A stretch of DNA of 64,000 bases from Shewanella oncorhynchi. Lineage in GTDB: Bacteria > Pseudomonadota > Gammaproteobacteria > Enterobacterales > Shewanellaceae. Positions 44,318 through 52,302 of the stretch are shown piece by piece; positions within the stretch are counted from its first letter, which is position 1; every line of letters starts with the position of its first letter. Where the stretch lies: NCBI RefSeq assembly GCF_012584455.1, contig NZ_JABAEB010000010.1, forward strand, positions 1 through 64,000, in the 5' to 3' direction. A program made the position numbers and the translations under genes. Under the pieces are notes generated by a model. It saw only the letters and a list, made by a program, of their open reading frames with translations, ran no database searches and had not been told where the DNA came from.

Positions 44318-45121
44318 ATGCAGAGTTTGACCCGTTTCTTCCATACCTGTGTTTTTGCATTACTCTGGTGCTTGGCGGTCGCGCCATCGTTCAGTCGAGC
44401 GGCGGATAATACAGCGATTCCCGCAATTGCCGCTGCCTCAGATTTACGTTTTGCCCTCGATGATATTAGCCAAAAATTTACCAATGAAACTGGGCTAAAA
44501 GTAAAAATATCCTATGGGTCATCGGGCAATTTTGCTACTCAAATCCAAAACGGTGCGCCCTATGAATTATTTTTATCTGCGGATGAAAAATATATTCAGC
44601 AATTGCATCGCGCAGGCATCGCCCTTGATGCTGGCGTGCTTTATGCCCAAGGGCAACTCGCCATCGTTGTACCTAAAACAGGTCGTTTGTCCGTTGATCC
44701 TGAACTTAAGGGGTTAGCCGAAGCCCTCGCTGCAGGAAAAATTACCCGTTTTGCTATTGCTAATCCTGATCACGCTCCCTATGGCGAAAAGGCCAAAGAA
44801 GCATTGCAGTTTGTGCAGTTGTGGGATGCGATTCAACCTAAATTGATCCTTGGGGAAAATGTGTCCCAAGCAGGGCAGTTTGCGATTAGTGGTTCAACCC
44901 AGGGCGGGATTATTGCGCTCTCTTTAGCTATGTCTCCTACTTTTGCCAAACATAGTGATTACGCCATAGTGCCAGCAAAAATGCATAGCCCACTGTTTCA
45001 GCGTATGGCATTAATGGCCAAGGCGGGTGAAACAGCTCAGCATTTTTACGATTATTTAAGAGCCGATAGTGCTCGTCGTGTTTTGGCCGATTATGGTTTT
45101 TCATTGCCAGAGCAACCATGA
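44318..45121 (+). CDS. modA: Molybdate-binding periplasmic protein ModA
   Basis: 267-aa periplasmic binding protein of the molybdate ABC importer. The signal peptide is MQSLTRFFHTCVFALLWCLAVAPSFSRA. Ligand-loop wording AAASDLRFALDDISQKF, SYGSSGNFATQIQNGAPYELFLSADEKY and FAIANPDHAPYG is typical of ModA. It follows moaE by 79 bases and overlaps modB (ATGA). No ModE box (ATATAA-type dyad) was seen before it, so transcription may come from the moa promoter. Confidence 0.95.
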   Translation: MQSLTRFFHTCVFALLWCLAVAPSFSRAADNTAIPAIAAASDLRFALDDISQKFTNETGLKVKISYGSSGNFATQIQNGAPYELFLSADEKYIQQLHRAGIALDAGVLYAQGQLAIVVPKTGRLSVDPELKGLAEALAAGKITRFAIANPDHAPYGEKAKEALQFVQLWDAIQPKLILGENVSQAGQFAISGSTQGGIIALSLAMSPTFAKHSDYAIVPAKMHSPLFQRMALMAKAGETAQHFYDYLRADSARRVLADYGFSLPEQP

Positions 45122-45801
45122 TGGATTGGCAGGCACTTTGGTTATCGGTCAAGCTGAGTGGCATCACAGTTTTAGTGTTGATTCCTTTAGCTATTTTGGC
45201 TGGACGAGCATTAGCCTATCGTCAATTTGTCGGCAAATCTTGGGTCGAGGCGCTGATCATGGTGCCCTTAGTATTACCGCCAACTGTGATTGGTTATTAC
45301 TTGCTGGTGGGGCTTGGCAGTCAAAGTTGGCTCGGACAATGGATTGAGCAAGTCATGGGTCAGCAACTCGTGTTTCACTTTTCAGGTCTGGTTATCGCCT
45401 CCGTTTTAGTCAATATTCCCTTCGCTGTGCAGCCGATACAACGCGCCTTTGAAACTGTACCTAATGATGTTCGCGACGCAGCCGCTTGTTGCGGCATGAG
45501 TCGACTTAAAATTCTACTTAAAATTGAATTGCCTATGGTGTGGCCGGGTGTGCTAACGGCATTAGTTCTGTGCTTCTCCCATGTGCTTGGGGAGTTTGGC
45601 GTTGTGCTGATGATGGGCGGCAATATTGCTGGCGAGACCAAGACGATTTCGATTGCAATTTATGACAGTGTGCAATCATTCGATTTTAATGCCGCTGGCA
45701 CTATGTCATTAGTCTTATTGCTGTTTGCCGTGACGGCGTTAGCACTAACAACCAGTCTATCGCGGCGTTTAGGAGGTCAGCGTGGCGCAAATCATCGCTG
45801 A
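45118..45801 (+). CDS. modB: Molybdate ABC transporter permease ModB
   Basis: 227-aa inner-membrane permease with five or six helices. The EAA loop DAAACCGMSRLKILLKIELPMVWPGVLTAL contacts ModC. LVLPPTVIGYYLL is a family signature. The ATG at 45118 overlaps the modA stop (ATGATGA), and the end overlaps modC by 20 bases. An ATG at 45121 is equally possible. Confidence 0.96.
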   Translation: MMDWQALWLSVKLSGITVLVLIPLAILAGRALAYRQFVGKSWVEALIMVPLVLPPTVIGYYLLVGLGSQSWLGQWIEQVMGQQLVFHFSGLVIASVLVNIPFAVQPIQRAFETVPNDVRDAAACCGMSRLKILLKIELPMVWPGVLTALVLCFSHVLGEFGVVLMMGGNIAGETKTISIAIYDSVQSFDFNAAGTMSLVLLLFAVTALALTTSLSRRLGGQRGANHR

Positions 45802-46885
45802 TCTGCAGTGTCAGATCCAAAATCATAAACACATTAAACTCAACGCCGATTTTCGCTGTAAAGCGGGTGAAGTACTTGCTGTGGTCGGGCCGTCTGGCGG
45901 TGGAAAAACCACGCTGCTACGGATGATCGCTGGGTTAAATCATCCCGATACGGGACAAATCCACTTTGGCGATCGGCCTTGGTTTGATGATAAAGCGCGT
46001 ATCGCCTTAAGCCCGCAGCAACGCCATATCGGTTATATGCCGCAGCATTTTGGCTTATTTCCGAATCTCACTGCCTTAGAAAACGTAGTCGCTGGACTTG
46101 ACCATATCCCCAAATCGGAGCGCATACCGCGCGCGAAAGATTGGCTCGAACGGGTCAATCTACAGGGATTACCCGATAGATTACCGGCGCATTTATCGGG
46201 CGGCCAGCGCCAGCGCGTTGCGCTTGCCAGAGCGCTTGCCCGTGAACCGTCGGTTTTGTTGCTGGATGAGCCTTTTTCTGCGGTGGACAGGGAAACTCGC
46301 GAGCGTTTATACCTTGAACTTGCGCGCCTCAAAGAGCAGTTACTTTGCCCAGTTATTATGGTCACCCATGACTTAAATGAAGCCTTGCTGCTGGCTGATT
46401 CGATGATTTTGATCAGCCAAGGCAAGATGCTACAGCAAGGTGCACCTTTCGAGGTGTTATCGCGGCCACGAAATGAAGCTGTGGCTAGGCAGATGGGGCT
46501 AAGAAATATTTTTGATGGTGAAGTGGTATTTCAAGACAGCACTAAAAATCTCACTTGGCTTAAATTTGGTGAGCAGCTAATTGCCTGCGACTATGGCAAA
46601 GATCGCCCTGTGGGAAGTCGAGTCCGTTGGGTTATCCCCAATCAAGGTATTCGTTTTAATTCGATATCCAAAGGGCGTTTATGCCGCAGTTTTAATAAAT
46701 TAGATGTCACGATCGACGCTATGCTGGTGATGGGCGAATCTGTTCGGCTTATCTGCTACGTCACTGGCACTTCGTTACAACTTAACACTGAAGTCTCGCT
46801 GCATTTTGCCCAAAAGCTTGCTCTTACTAAGGGGATGCAAACCACAGTGGCACTCAAATCAGAACAAATTCATATTTTGGAATAG
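45782..46885 (+). CDS. modC: Molybdate ABC transporter ATPase ModC
   Basis: 367-aa ATPase. Walker A is GPSGGGKTT, the signature is LSGGQRQRVALARAL, Walker B is VLLLDEPFSAVD and the switch His is MVTHDLNEA. The last 120 residues form a TOBE/Mop-type regulatory domain, which is more divergent than the ATPase core. The start is GTG at 45782 behind AGGAGG, inside the modB end. It closes the moa-mod run. Confidence 0.95.
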   Translation: MAQIIADLQCQIQNHKHIKLNADFRCKAGEVLAVVGPSGGGKTTLLRMIAGLNHPDTGQIHFGDRPWFDDKARIALSPQQRHIGYMPQHFGLFPNLTALENVVAGLDHIPKSERIPRAKDWLERVNLQGLPDRLPAHLSGGQRQRVALARALAREPSVLLLDEPFSAVDRETRERLYLELARLKEQLLCPVIMVTHDLNEALLLADSMILISQGKMLQQGAPFEVLSRPRNEAVARQMGLRNIFDGEVVFQDSTKNLTWLKFGEQLIACDYGKDRPVGSRVRWVIPNQGIRFNSISKGRLCRSFNKLDVTIDAMLVMGESVRLICYVTGTSLQLNTEVSLHFAQKLALTKGMQTTVALKSEQIHILE

Positions 46886-46926
46886 CTTAGTCCACCATGA
46901 TAACTTTGAGTAAACCTGCCACCATA

Positions 46927-49900
46927 TTAGGTGCGATTTCGCATTATTGCGTCTAGCTCAGTTATCAATTGGGCTATTGTCGTTTGAAATTGAGCCAATT
47001 CCGCTTCAGCATTATTATTTCCCTGTTGCCTCATTTTTTCTTCGAGTATCCAAGCGTGCTCTGCTATTGATGTGAGCCCTAACATACTGATAGTTCCAGC
47101 ACATCTATGGATCTTATCCGCAAGTTGAGGTGTTTTAAGTTGAATATCCTGAAGTGAGGTTTCGAGCTCAGTTTTAAACATTAATAACATTTTGCTTAAT
47201 GTCTCTTCGCGACCAAAGGCATCCTCTAATATTTTTATATCGATAAGTGCTGGTTTTGCAGACGGTAGCCATTTCAAAAGCATTTCATACAGCTCATCTA
47301 AGTGCAGTGGTTTTGCCAGTAAGTCATCCATCCCAACTGCCATGCACTTTTGTTTTTGCTCATTTAGCACGTTGGCCGTGAGTGCGATGATGGGAATATG
47401 TTGCCCCTCGATTTCCTGCGATCTCACTTGTTGGCAAAAAGTGTAGCCATCCATCACTGGCATGCGGCAATCGCATAACACTAAGTCATATTGAGTCTTT
47501 TGCATGAGGGCGAGCGCTTGGGCACCGTTATCTGCAATATCACATGTTAGGCGTAACTGTTTCAGCTGTCGCTGCACCAATATCTGATTAAGTTGATGAT
47601 CTTCAACTAATAATATTTTGCATTCTGGCCAGTTAAACTTAAATTGAATATCCCTTTGCGGGGTTGAGACGATAGTATCAATCCACCCCATGTTGATGTA
47701 ACAAACATCCTTCACAGCTTGCGATGTTAAGGGATTTGCATTCAATAAACATTGCTCATTTTGATATCTATAACCCAGTGCTTCATTAAAGTGAGTGCAG
47801 AGTATGTGTTGCCGATCATCCGAAGCATTATCAGTAAACAACAGGTCTGCATTGGCTTTATTCTCTGTTAATACAATACCTAATGAAGCTAAATGCCAAG
47901 ATAAAGTGTGACGTAATTTTATATCGCCGATGGCGATATATGCTTTTAATCCCTGCAATTGTTCATCAAATTCATTCTGAGCCACCACAGGTAACCGAAT
48001 GCGTAAACCAATAAATGTGCCTAAATGAGGGGCGCTATTCAGGATGATGTCGCCGCCCATCATTTCGGCGAGTGTATGGCTAATGGCAAGGCCCAAACCT
48101 GCACCACCATAGCTACGTGTTGTCGAGACGTCAGCTTGCTCAAAAATATTGAATATTCGCGCTTGAGTCTCAGTGTTCATGCCGATACCCGTATCTTGTA
48201 CGCCAATGAGCAGTAATTGTTGACCTTCTTGTTCGGCTTCAAGCTTGACTGAGACTTCAATAAACCCGCGTTCAGTGAATTTAATGGCGTTATTTACCCA
48301 ATTGAATAGGATTTGCTTTATGCGAAGACTGTCTCCTGTTACCCGTGCTGCTACGCCTTGGTCAACGTGTAAATAGAGGCTTAAGCCTTTAGTACGTAAA
48401 TCATTCATGACCATATTAAGCGTACTATCGAGAACTTCACGCAATAGTATTGGTGTCGATTCTAGACGCATTTTTCCCATGTCTATTTTAGAAAAATCGA
48501 GAATGTTATTAATGATTTGGAGGATTTCTTCCGCGCCATTACTAATGATTTGCACCATTTGTTTTTGTTCTATGCCAAGAGGGGTAAAGCTGAGTTGCTC
48601 TGCCATACCCACGAGTCCATTCATGGGCGTGCGGATCTCATGGCTCATGGCTGCGAGAAATTCAGCTTTTCTTTTAGTGGCTTGCTCGGCGTTTTCTTTT
48701 GCGATGGCTAGAGCATTTTCGACGATGCGCCGTTTATTGATTTCTTGCCTGAGTTTTAAATAGGCTATGGTTAAGCCGCCAATGAAAAGCAGTAAACCTA
48801 TCGCAATCGGCAGTAGTGTTTTGAGTAAAGTGTGCCAAGAGATGCCTTCACTGTAATTTACGGCTAGCCAAGTATTGCGGATCTGCTGTTTTTCTTTCTC
48901 ACTCATACTGGAGAAAACACGGTTAATTAATGGGATAAGTGGCCAATAAGGTTCACGAACGGCAACAGCGAGTTCATCTTTATAAGGCGTTGGTGCCGCT
49001 ACTCGTAATTCATCGTCAAATTTGTCGTCGATAAGCATAGTCACAACGGCCAAATTACCTATGTAAGCCGCTGCTTTGCCCTTTGCGACTAAGGTCAGAC
49101 CTTCGTCGGGATTGGCAGAAACTACAACATCGATATTCGGATAGGCTTTTTTAATGCTTGGCAGCAGTAGATTATCTGTGATGACCACGCGTTGAAAGTT
49201 CAGTTCTGACAGCCCCGCGATTCGCGGACTGTTGCGGGCAGTGGCTATAACAATAGGGAAAGACGTAAACACTTCGCTCATGTGCCAGTCTGGATATTGT
49301 GCTTTCAATCGTGTTGGAATAATGGCGAGATCAATCTCATGATTAACGAGTGCGGTTTGGATTTCATCCCACGTTCTGGTTTTTTGTGCCGCATAATCAA
49401 GCCCTAGTTTTTCTCTGAATTGTTCAAGATAATCAGCAAGTAAACCAACCAAGATGCCTTTATTGTTAACCGAAGAGAATGGCATCCAATGACTTACAAA
49501 TCCGACTCTGAGTGAAGGTAAACCTGCCAGCCATTCGCGTTCATTGGGTCTAAGTAGAAAATTACTGTGGCCTAAAAAATGAAGATCACCCATACCCAGC
49601 CAAGTTACTTCGAGAGCATTGCGCTCTTCTACACTCAGAGCCATTAAGGCGTTATCGAGTTGTGTTACAAGCAGGCTATTGTTCTTCGTGATCCCTAAAT
49701 GTAAGTTTTCCATCATCAGGGGGGCTTGGGCAACGATAAGAAGTTCAGGGTGTGCACTAATGTATTGGTTAGCAACATGAAGATTACCGATATAGGCATC
49801 GGTCGTTTTATCAATGACGGAGGAAAGTGCTTGTTCTGTATTAGAAAATGTTACTTCTGTTACGGTTGGATAATGCAGTTTGACTAATTTCTCCGTCGAG

Positions 49901-50352
49901 AATCCTTTTTCAACGGCAATCCGAGCTTGGCCAAATTCACTCACATCGCGAAAAAATCGGCTGTCGTAACGAATAACGACAACAGTGGGGGAGGTGTAGT
50001 ATGAGCGGCTAAACATAAGGCATTGAGTACGTTCAACAGTACGAAAAGCGTCAAGCAAGACATCGACTTCCCCATTACAGCCAGCAGAATAGAGGCTCAT
50101 CCAATTGGGATAAACCTTCCAGTCAATTTGGTAATTAAGATTTTTGGCGAGCAGTTGTATGAGTTCGACACTAAATCCCGTTGTTATCTGGTCATTAATT
50201 TGTTGAAAAGGTCCCCAGCCATTGGCGAGTACGCCTACTCTAATTGTTGTGGTTTTGGGCTGTTCGGCATGAGTGATAAAAGTCATGCATAGCAGGGATA
50301 AGCAACTGAAGATGCAAAGAAGTTGGTAACGCATTTTTTGAGTCGCACTCAT
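46927..50352 (-). CDS. BvgS-like hybrid sensor kinase with two periplasmic SBP domains, receiver and Hpt
   Basis: About 1141 aa. There is a signal or anchor helix (YQLLCIFSCLSLLCMTFITHA), then two tandem bacterial solute-binding (Venus flytrap) domains (about 35-270 and 275-510). A membrane helix near 525-545 is followed by the H-box FLAAMSHEIRTPMNGLVG (His about 566), ATPase with NNAIKF, DTGIGM and GGAGLGLAI, a degenerate receiver-like stretch without a clear phospho-Asp (about 790-890), a true receiver (VLCDCRMPVMDG, Asp about 950) and a C-terminal Hpt domain (DKIHRCAGTISMLG, His about 1074). BvgS has the same plan plus a PAS domain, which is missing here. It is divergent from a NarL-type regulator. 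The frame extends to 50364. Confidence 0.92.
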   Translation of the reverse strand: MSATQKMRYQLLCIFSCLSLLCMTFITHAEQPKTTTIRVGVLANGWGPFQQINDQITTGFSVELIQLLAKNLNYQIDWKVYPNWMSLYSAGCNGEVDVLLDAFRTVERTQCLMFSRSYYTSPTVVVIRYDSRFFRDVSEFGQARIAVEKGFSTEKLVKLHYPTVTEVTFSNTEQALSSVIDKTTDAYIGNLHVANQYISAHPELLIVAQAPLMMENLHLGITKNNSLLVTQLDNALMALSVEERNALEVTWLGMGDLHFLGHSNFLLRPNEREWLAGLPSLRVGFVSHWMPFSSVNNKGILVGLLADYLEQFREKLGLDYAAQKTRTWDEIQTALVNHEIDLAIIPTRLKAQYPDWHMSEVFTSFPIVIATARNSPRIAGLSELNFQRVVITDNLLLPSIKKAYPNIDVVVSANPDEGLTLVAKGKAAAYIGNLAVVTMLIDDKFDDELRVAAPTPYKDELAVAVREPYWPLIPLINRVFSSMSEKEKQQIRNTWLAVNYSEGISWHTLLKTLLPIAIGLLLFIGGLTIAYLKLRQEINKRRIVENALAIAKENAEQATKRKAEFLAAMSHEIRTPMNGLVGMAEQLSFTPLGIEQKQMVQIISNGAEEILQIINNILDFSKIDMGKMRLESTPILLREVLDSTLNMVMNDLRTKGLSLYLHVDQGVAARVTGDSLRIKQILFNWVNNAIKFTERGFIEVSVKLEAEQEGQQLLLIGVQDTGIGMNTETQARIFNIFEQADVSTTRSYGGAGLGLAISHTLAEMMGGDIILNSAPHLGTFIGLRIRLPVVAQNEFDEQLQGLKAYIAIGDIKLRHTLSWHLASLGIVLTENKANADLLFTDNASDDRQHILCTHFNEALGYRYQNEQCLLNANPLTSQAVKDVCYINMGWIDTIVSTPQRDIQFKFNWPECKILLVEDHQLNQILVQRQLKQLRLTCDIADNGAQALALMQKTQYDLVLCDCRMPVMDGYTFCQQVRSQEIEGQHIPIIALTANVLNEQKQKCMAVGMDDLLAKPLHLDELYEMLLKWLPSAKPALIDIKILEDAFGREETLSKMLLMFKTELETSLQDIQLKTPQLADKIHRCAGTISMLGLTSIAEHAWILEEKMRQQGNNNAEAELAQFQTTIAQLITELDAIMRNRT

Positions 50353-50449
50353 CTCTATGACCAAAGTGTATTAAGTCTCGAAAAAAACACCGATGCCAAG
50401 TAGTATAGATAAGGCATCCATAAGTTCACATTATCACGAGGAGTTATAT

Positions 50450-51088
50450 ATGGCTTTTAAGATCATCCTTGCCGACGATCACCCTATTATACTCACTGGC
50501 GTGCGTAGTTTGATGGCTGAAATGCAGCCAAGTTGTGACATTGTTGCTGAAGCAAATAATGTTTCCGAATTATGGCGTACATTAGAACAACATGAATGTG
50601 ACTTATTGATCACAGACTTTAGTATGCCTAATGATGACAATGTCGACGGTATGGCCATGATTAAACAGCTAAGACGAAAATATCCAAATTTACCCATAAT
50701 AGTATTGACCCAAGTACATAATTTAGGTGTATTACAAGCGCTGTTACAGATTGGAATACAAGGCTTATTATTAAAAAAATCAGTCATTGCCGAATTAGAG
50801 AAAACAGTTAAAAAAGTATTATTAGGTTCTGTTTACATTGGCGAAACTGTCCGTGAATTATTAAATGAACAAGGTATTAATCAATATACCATCCCAGTTG
50901 AACTTTCACTGAAAGAAATAGAAGTGGTACGTTTACTGGCAAACGGCATGTCAGTGACTCAAGTTGCCAGCTATTTACACCGCAGTGTAAAAACCATAAG
51001 TACCCAAAAAACCAATGCGATGCAAAAACTCGGTTTAAAAAGTGACAGTGAATTGTTTCATTATGCACAGCAACAGGGATTATTTTAA
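50450..51088 (+). CDS. NarL/LuxR-type response regulator, BvgA-like
   Basis: 212-aa regulator. The receiver has ILADDHPIILTGVRSL, phosphoacceptor LLITDFSMPNDDNVDG and VLTQVHN then LLLKKS. The LuxR-type helix-turn-helix reads LSLKEIEVVRLLANGMSVTQVASYLHRSVKTISTQKTNAMQKLGL. The ATG at 50450 follows GAGGAG; the frame start at 50393 lies in the divergent promoter. Its partner is probably the BvgS-like kinase 97 bases away. It converges on the pilus tip gene with only two bases between stop codons. Control of the pilus operon is inferred from BvgAS, RocSA and CblSTR analogies. Confidence 0.93.
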   Translation: MAFKIILADDHPIILTGVRSLMAEMQPSCDIVAEANNVSELWRTLEQHECDLLITDFSMPNDDNVDGMAMIKQLRRKYPNLPIIVLTQVHNLGVLQALLQIGIQGLLLKKSVIAELEKTVKKVLLGSVYIGETVRELLNEQGINQYTIPVELSLKEIEVVRLLANGMSVTQVASYLHRSVKTISTQKTNAMQKLGLKSDSELFHYAQQQGLF

Positions 51089-51090
51089 TG

Positions 51091-52302
51091 TTAAAATGGA
51101 GGGATTTCAGCCTCGAACATAATAGTTACATCCCCTTGGTAAGTGCTTCCTGGATATTTCATCATTTCAGTTAAGTTGGTTTTGTTAATTTCAAACAATA
51201 GCTTTCTTGCAACATTGATATATTCCCCATCTGTATTTGTAAAATGGTACTTTGATGTCGATAGCGGCACTGATTTTCCTATACCATTTATATAACTGAT
51301 TTCTATATTTGTTTTGTGACTGTTTTTAATGTTTTTAAGTTGGCACTGGCCATTGTTTTGATATTGGCAATAACTCAATGAAACATCAAATGGTGCGCTA
51401 AACCAAAACTTAAACGGCAATTCAGCCTTTAAGTTGGGCGGTGTTTTTCCGCTGTTCATCCATGGTGCCCAGCCCTTAGGCGGTTGCAAGATTACTTTAT
51501 TGCTGCCAGCAGGGAATTCTAACTTAAGTTGATGCGTGACCCTTAAGGTAAATTCTATGGTTACGTTTGAGTCTGAATAGGTTGCATCACCAAAGTCGAG
51601 ATCTTTATTGCGTCCAAGGCTCAGGGTTATATTGCCTTTATAAGTACCATTTTCCATTTTTAAAGGATCGGGAGGTTGCAGTTTATAACCAATATAAATC
51701 CTTTGAAGGGTGACATTCTTTGATGATGTGAATTTCGGGTTAAATTTATTGTTGTAACAAATGCCTCCAGACTGTTGGTTAGCGTTTTTTATGTCATAAA
51801 AATAATCTAAAATGCTACTGCTTGCCCAGGTATTTAATCTGAAGTTGCAATCTCCTTGAACATAATATAACCAAAAATTATCGGTTTCTCCTGCTTCTTT
51901 TATTAAGTTCGGGGTTTGAGATGCTCCAATTTTCGTTAGTTTAAATTTCATTTTGTGTGTTTTACTACTCCCTTTTTTTGTCAGCTCTACAGTTTTTTCG
52001 CCAGTAAACTTTTGATAAGTAATAGCATGTTCTAGTTTTCCATCATTACTAATTAGTTTTGATGATATTGTCGTCTCTATTTTTATTGCTTGCTCATTTT
52101 CTAAAGATGCGGTGCCTTTACACCAGAAATCACCAGTCATATTTTCAGGAACTGAACATGGTGTAGTGTTAATAAACTTACTACCATTAATATCATAGGG
52201 CGCAGGTTTATATTCAGCAGTAACCTGAATGGTAGCTGCCTCTGTTAATGGGCTGAGTAGCAAATATCCCAACAATGCATATAAAGCGTAACGATAATTC
52301 AC
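51091..52302 (-). CDS. Pilus tip adhesin/initiator, CfaE/CblD-like
   Basis: About 403 aa, exported. The signal peptide is MNYRYALYALLGYLLLSPLTEAA. The body is beta-rich, with an N-terminal domain to about 190 and a C-terminal pilin-like domain ending VTIMFEAEIPPF. It has paired Cys (PCSVPENMTGDFWC, DCNFRLN...GICYN, YCQYQNNGQC). The order chaperone, major pilin, usher, tip is exactly that of CFA/I (cfaABCE) and cable pili (cblBACD), which places it as the tip protein. The GTG at 52302 overlaps the usher stop (GTGA) and starts a good signal peptide; the ATG at 52338 lies inside the usher gene. Receptor unknown. It looks more AT-rich than nearby metabolic genes. Confidence 0.85.
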   Translation of the reverse strand: MNYRYALYALLGYLLLSPLTEAATIQVTAEYKPAPYDINGSKFINTTPCSVPENMTGDFWCKGTASLENEQAIKIETTISSKLISNDGKLEHAITYQKFTGEKTVELTKKGSSKTHKMKFKLTKIGASQTPNLIKEAGETDNFWLYYVQGDCNFRLNTWASSSILDYFYDIKNANQQSGGICYNNKFNPKFTSSKNVTLQRIYIGYKLQPPDPLKMENGTYKGNITLSLGRNKDLDFGDATYSDSNVTIEFTLRVTHQLKLEFPAGSNKVILQPPKGWAPWMNSGKTPPNLKAELPFKFWFSAPFDVSLSYCQYQNNGQCQLKNIKNSHKTNIEISYINGIGKSVPLSTSKYHFTNTDGEYINVARKLLFEINKTNLTEMMKYPGSTYQGDVTIMFEAEIPPF

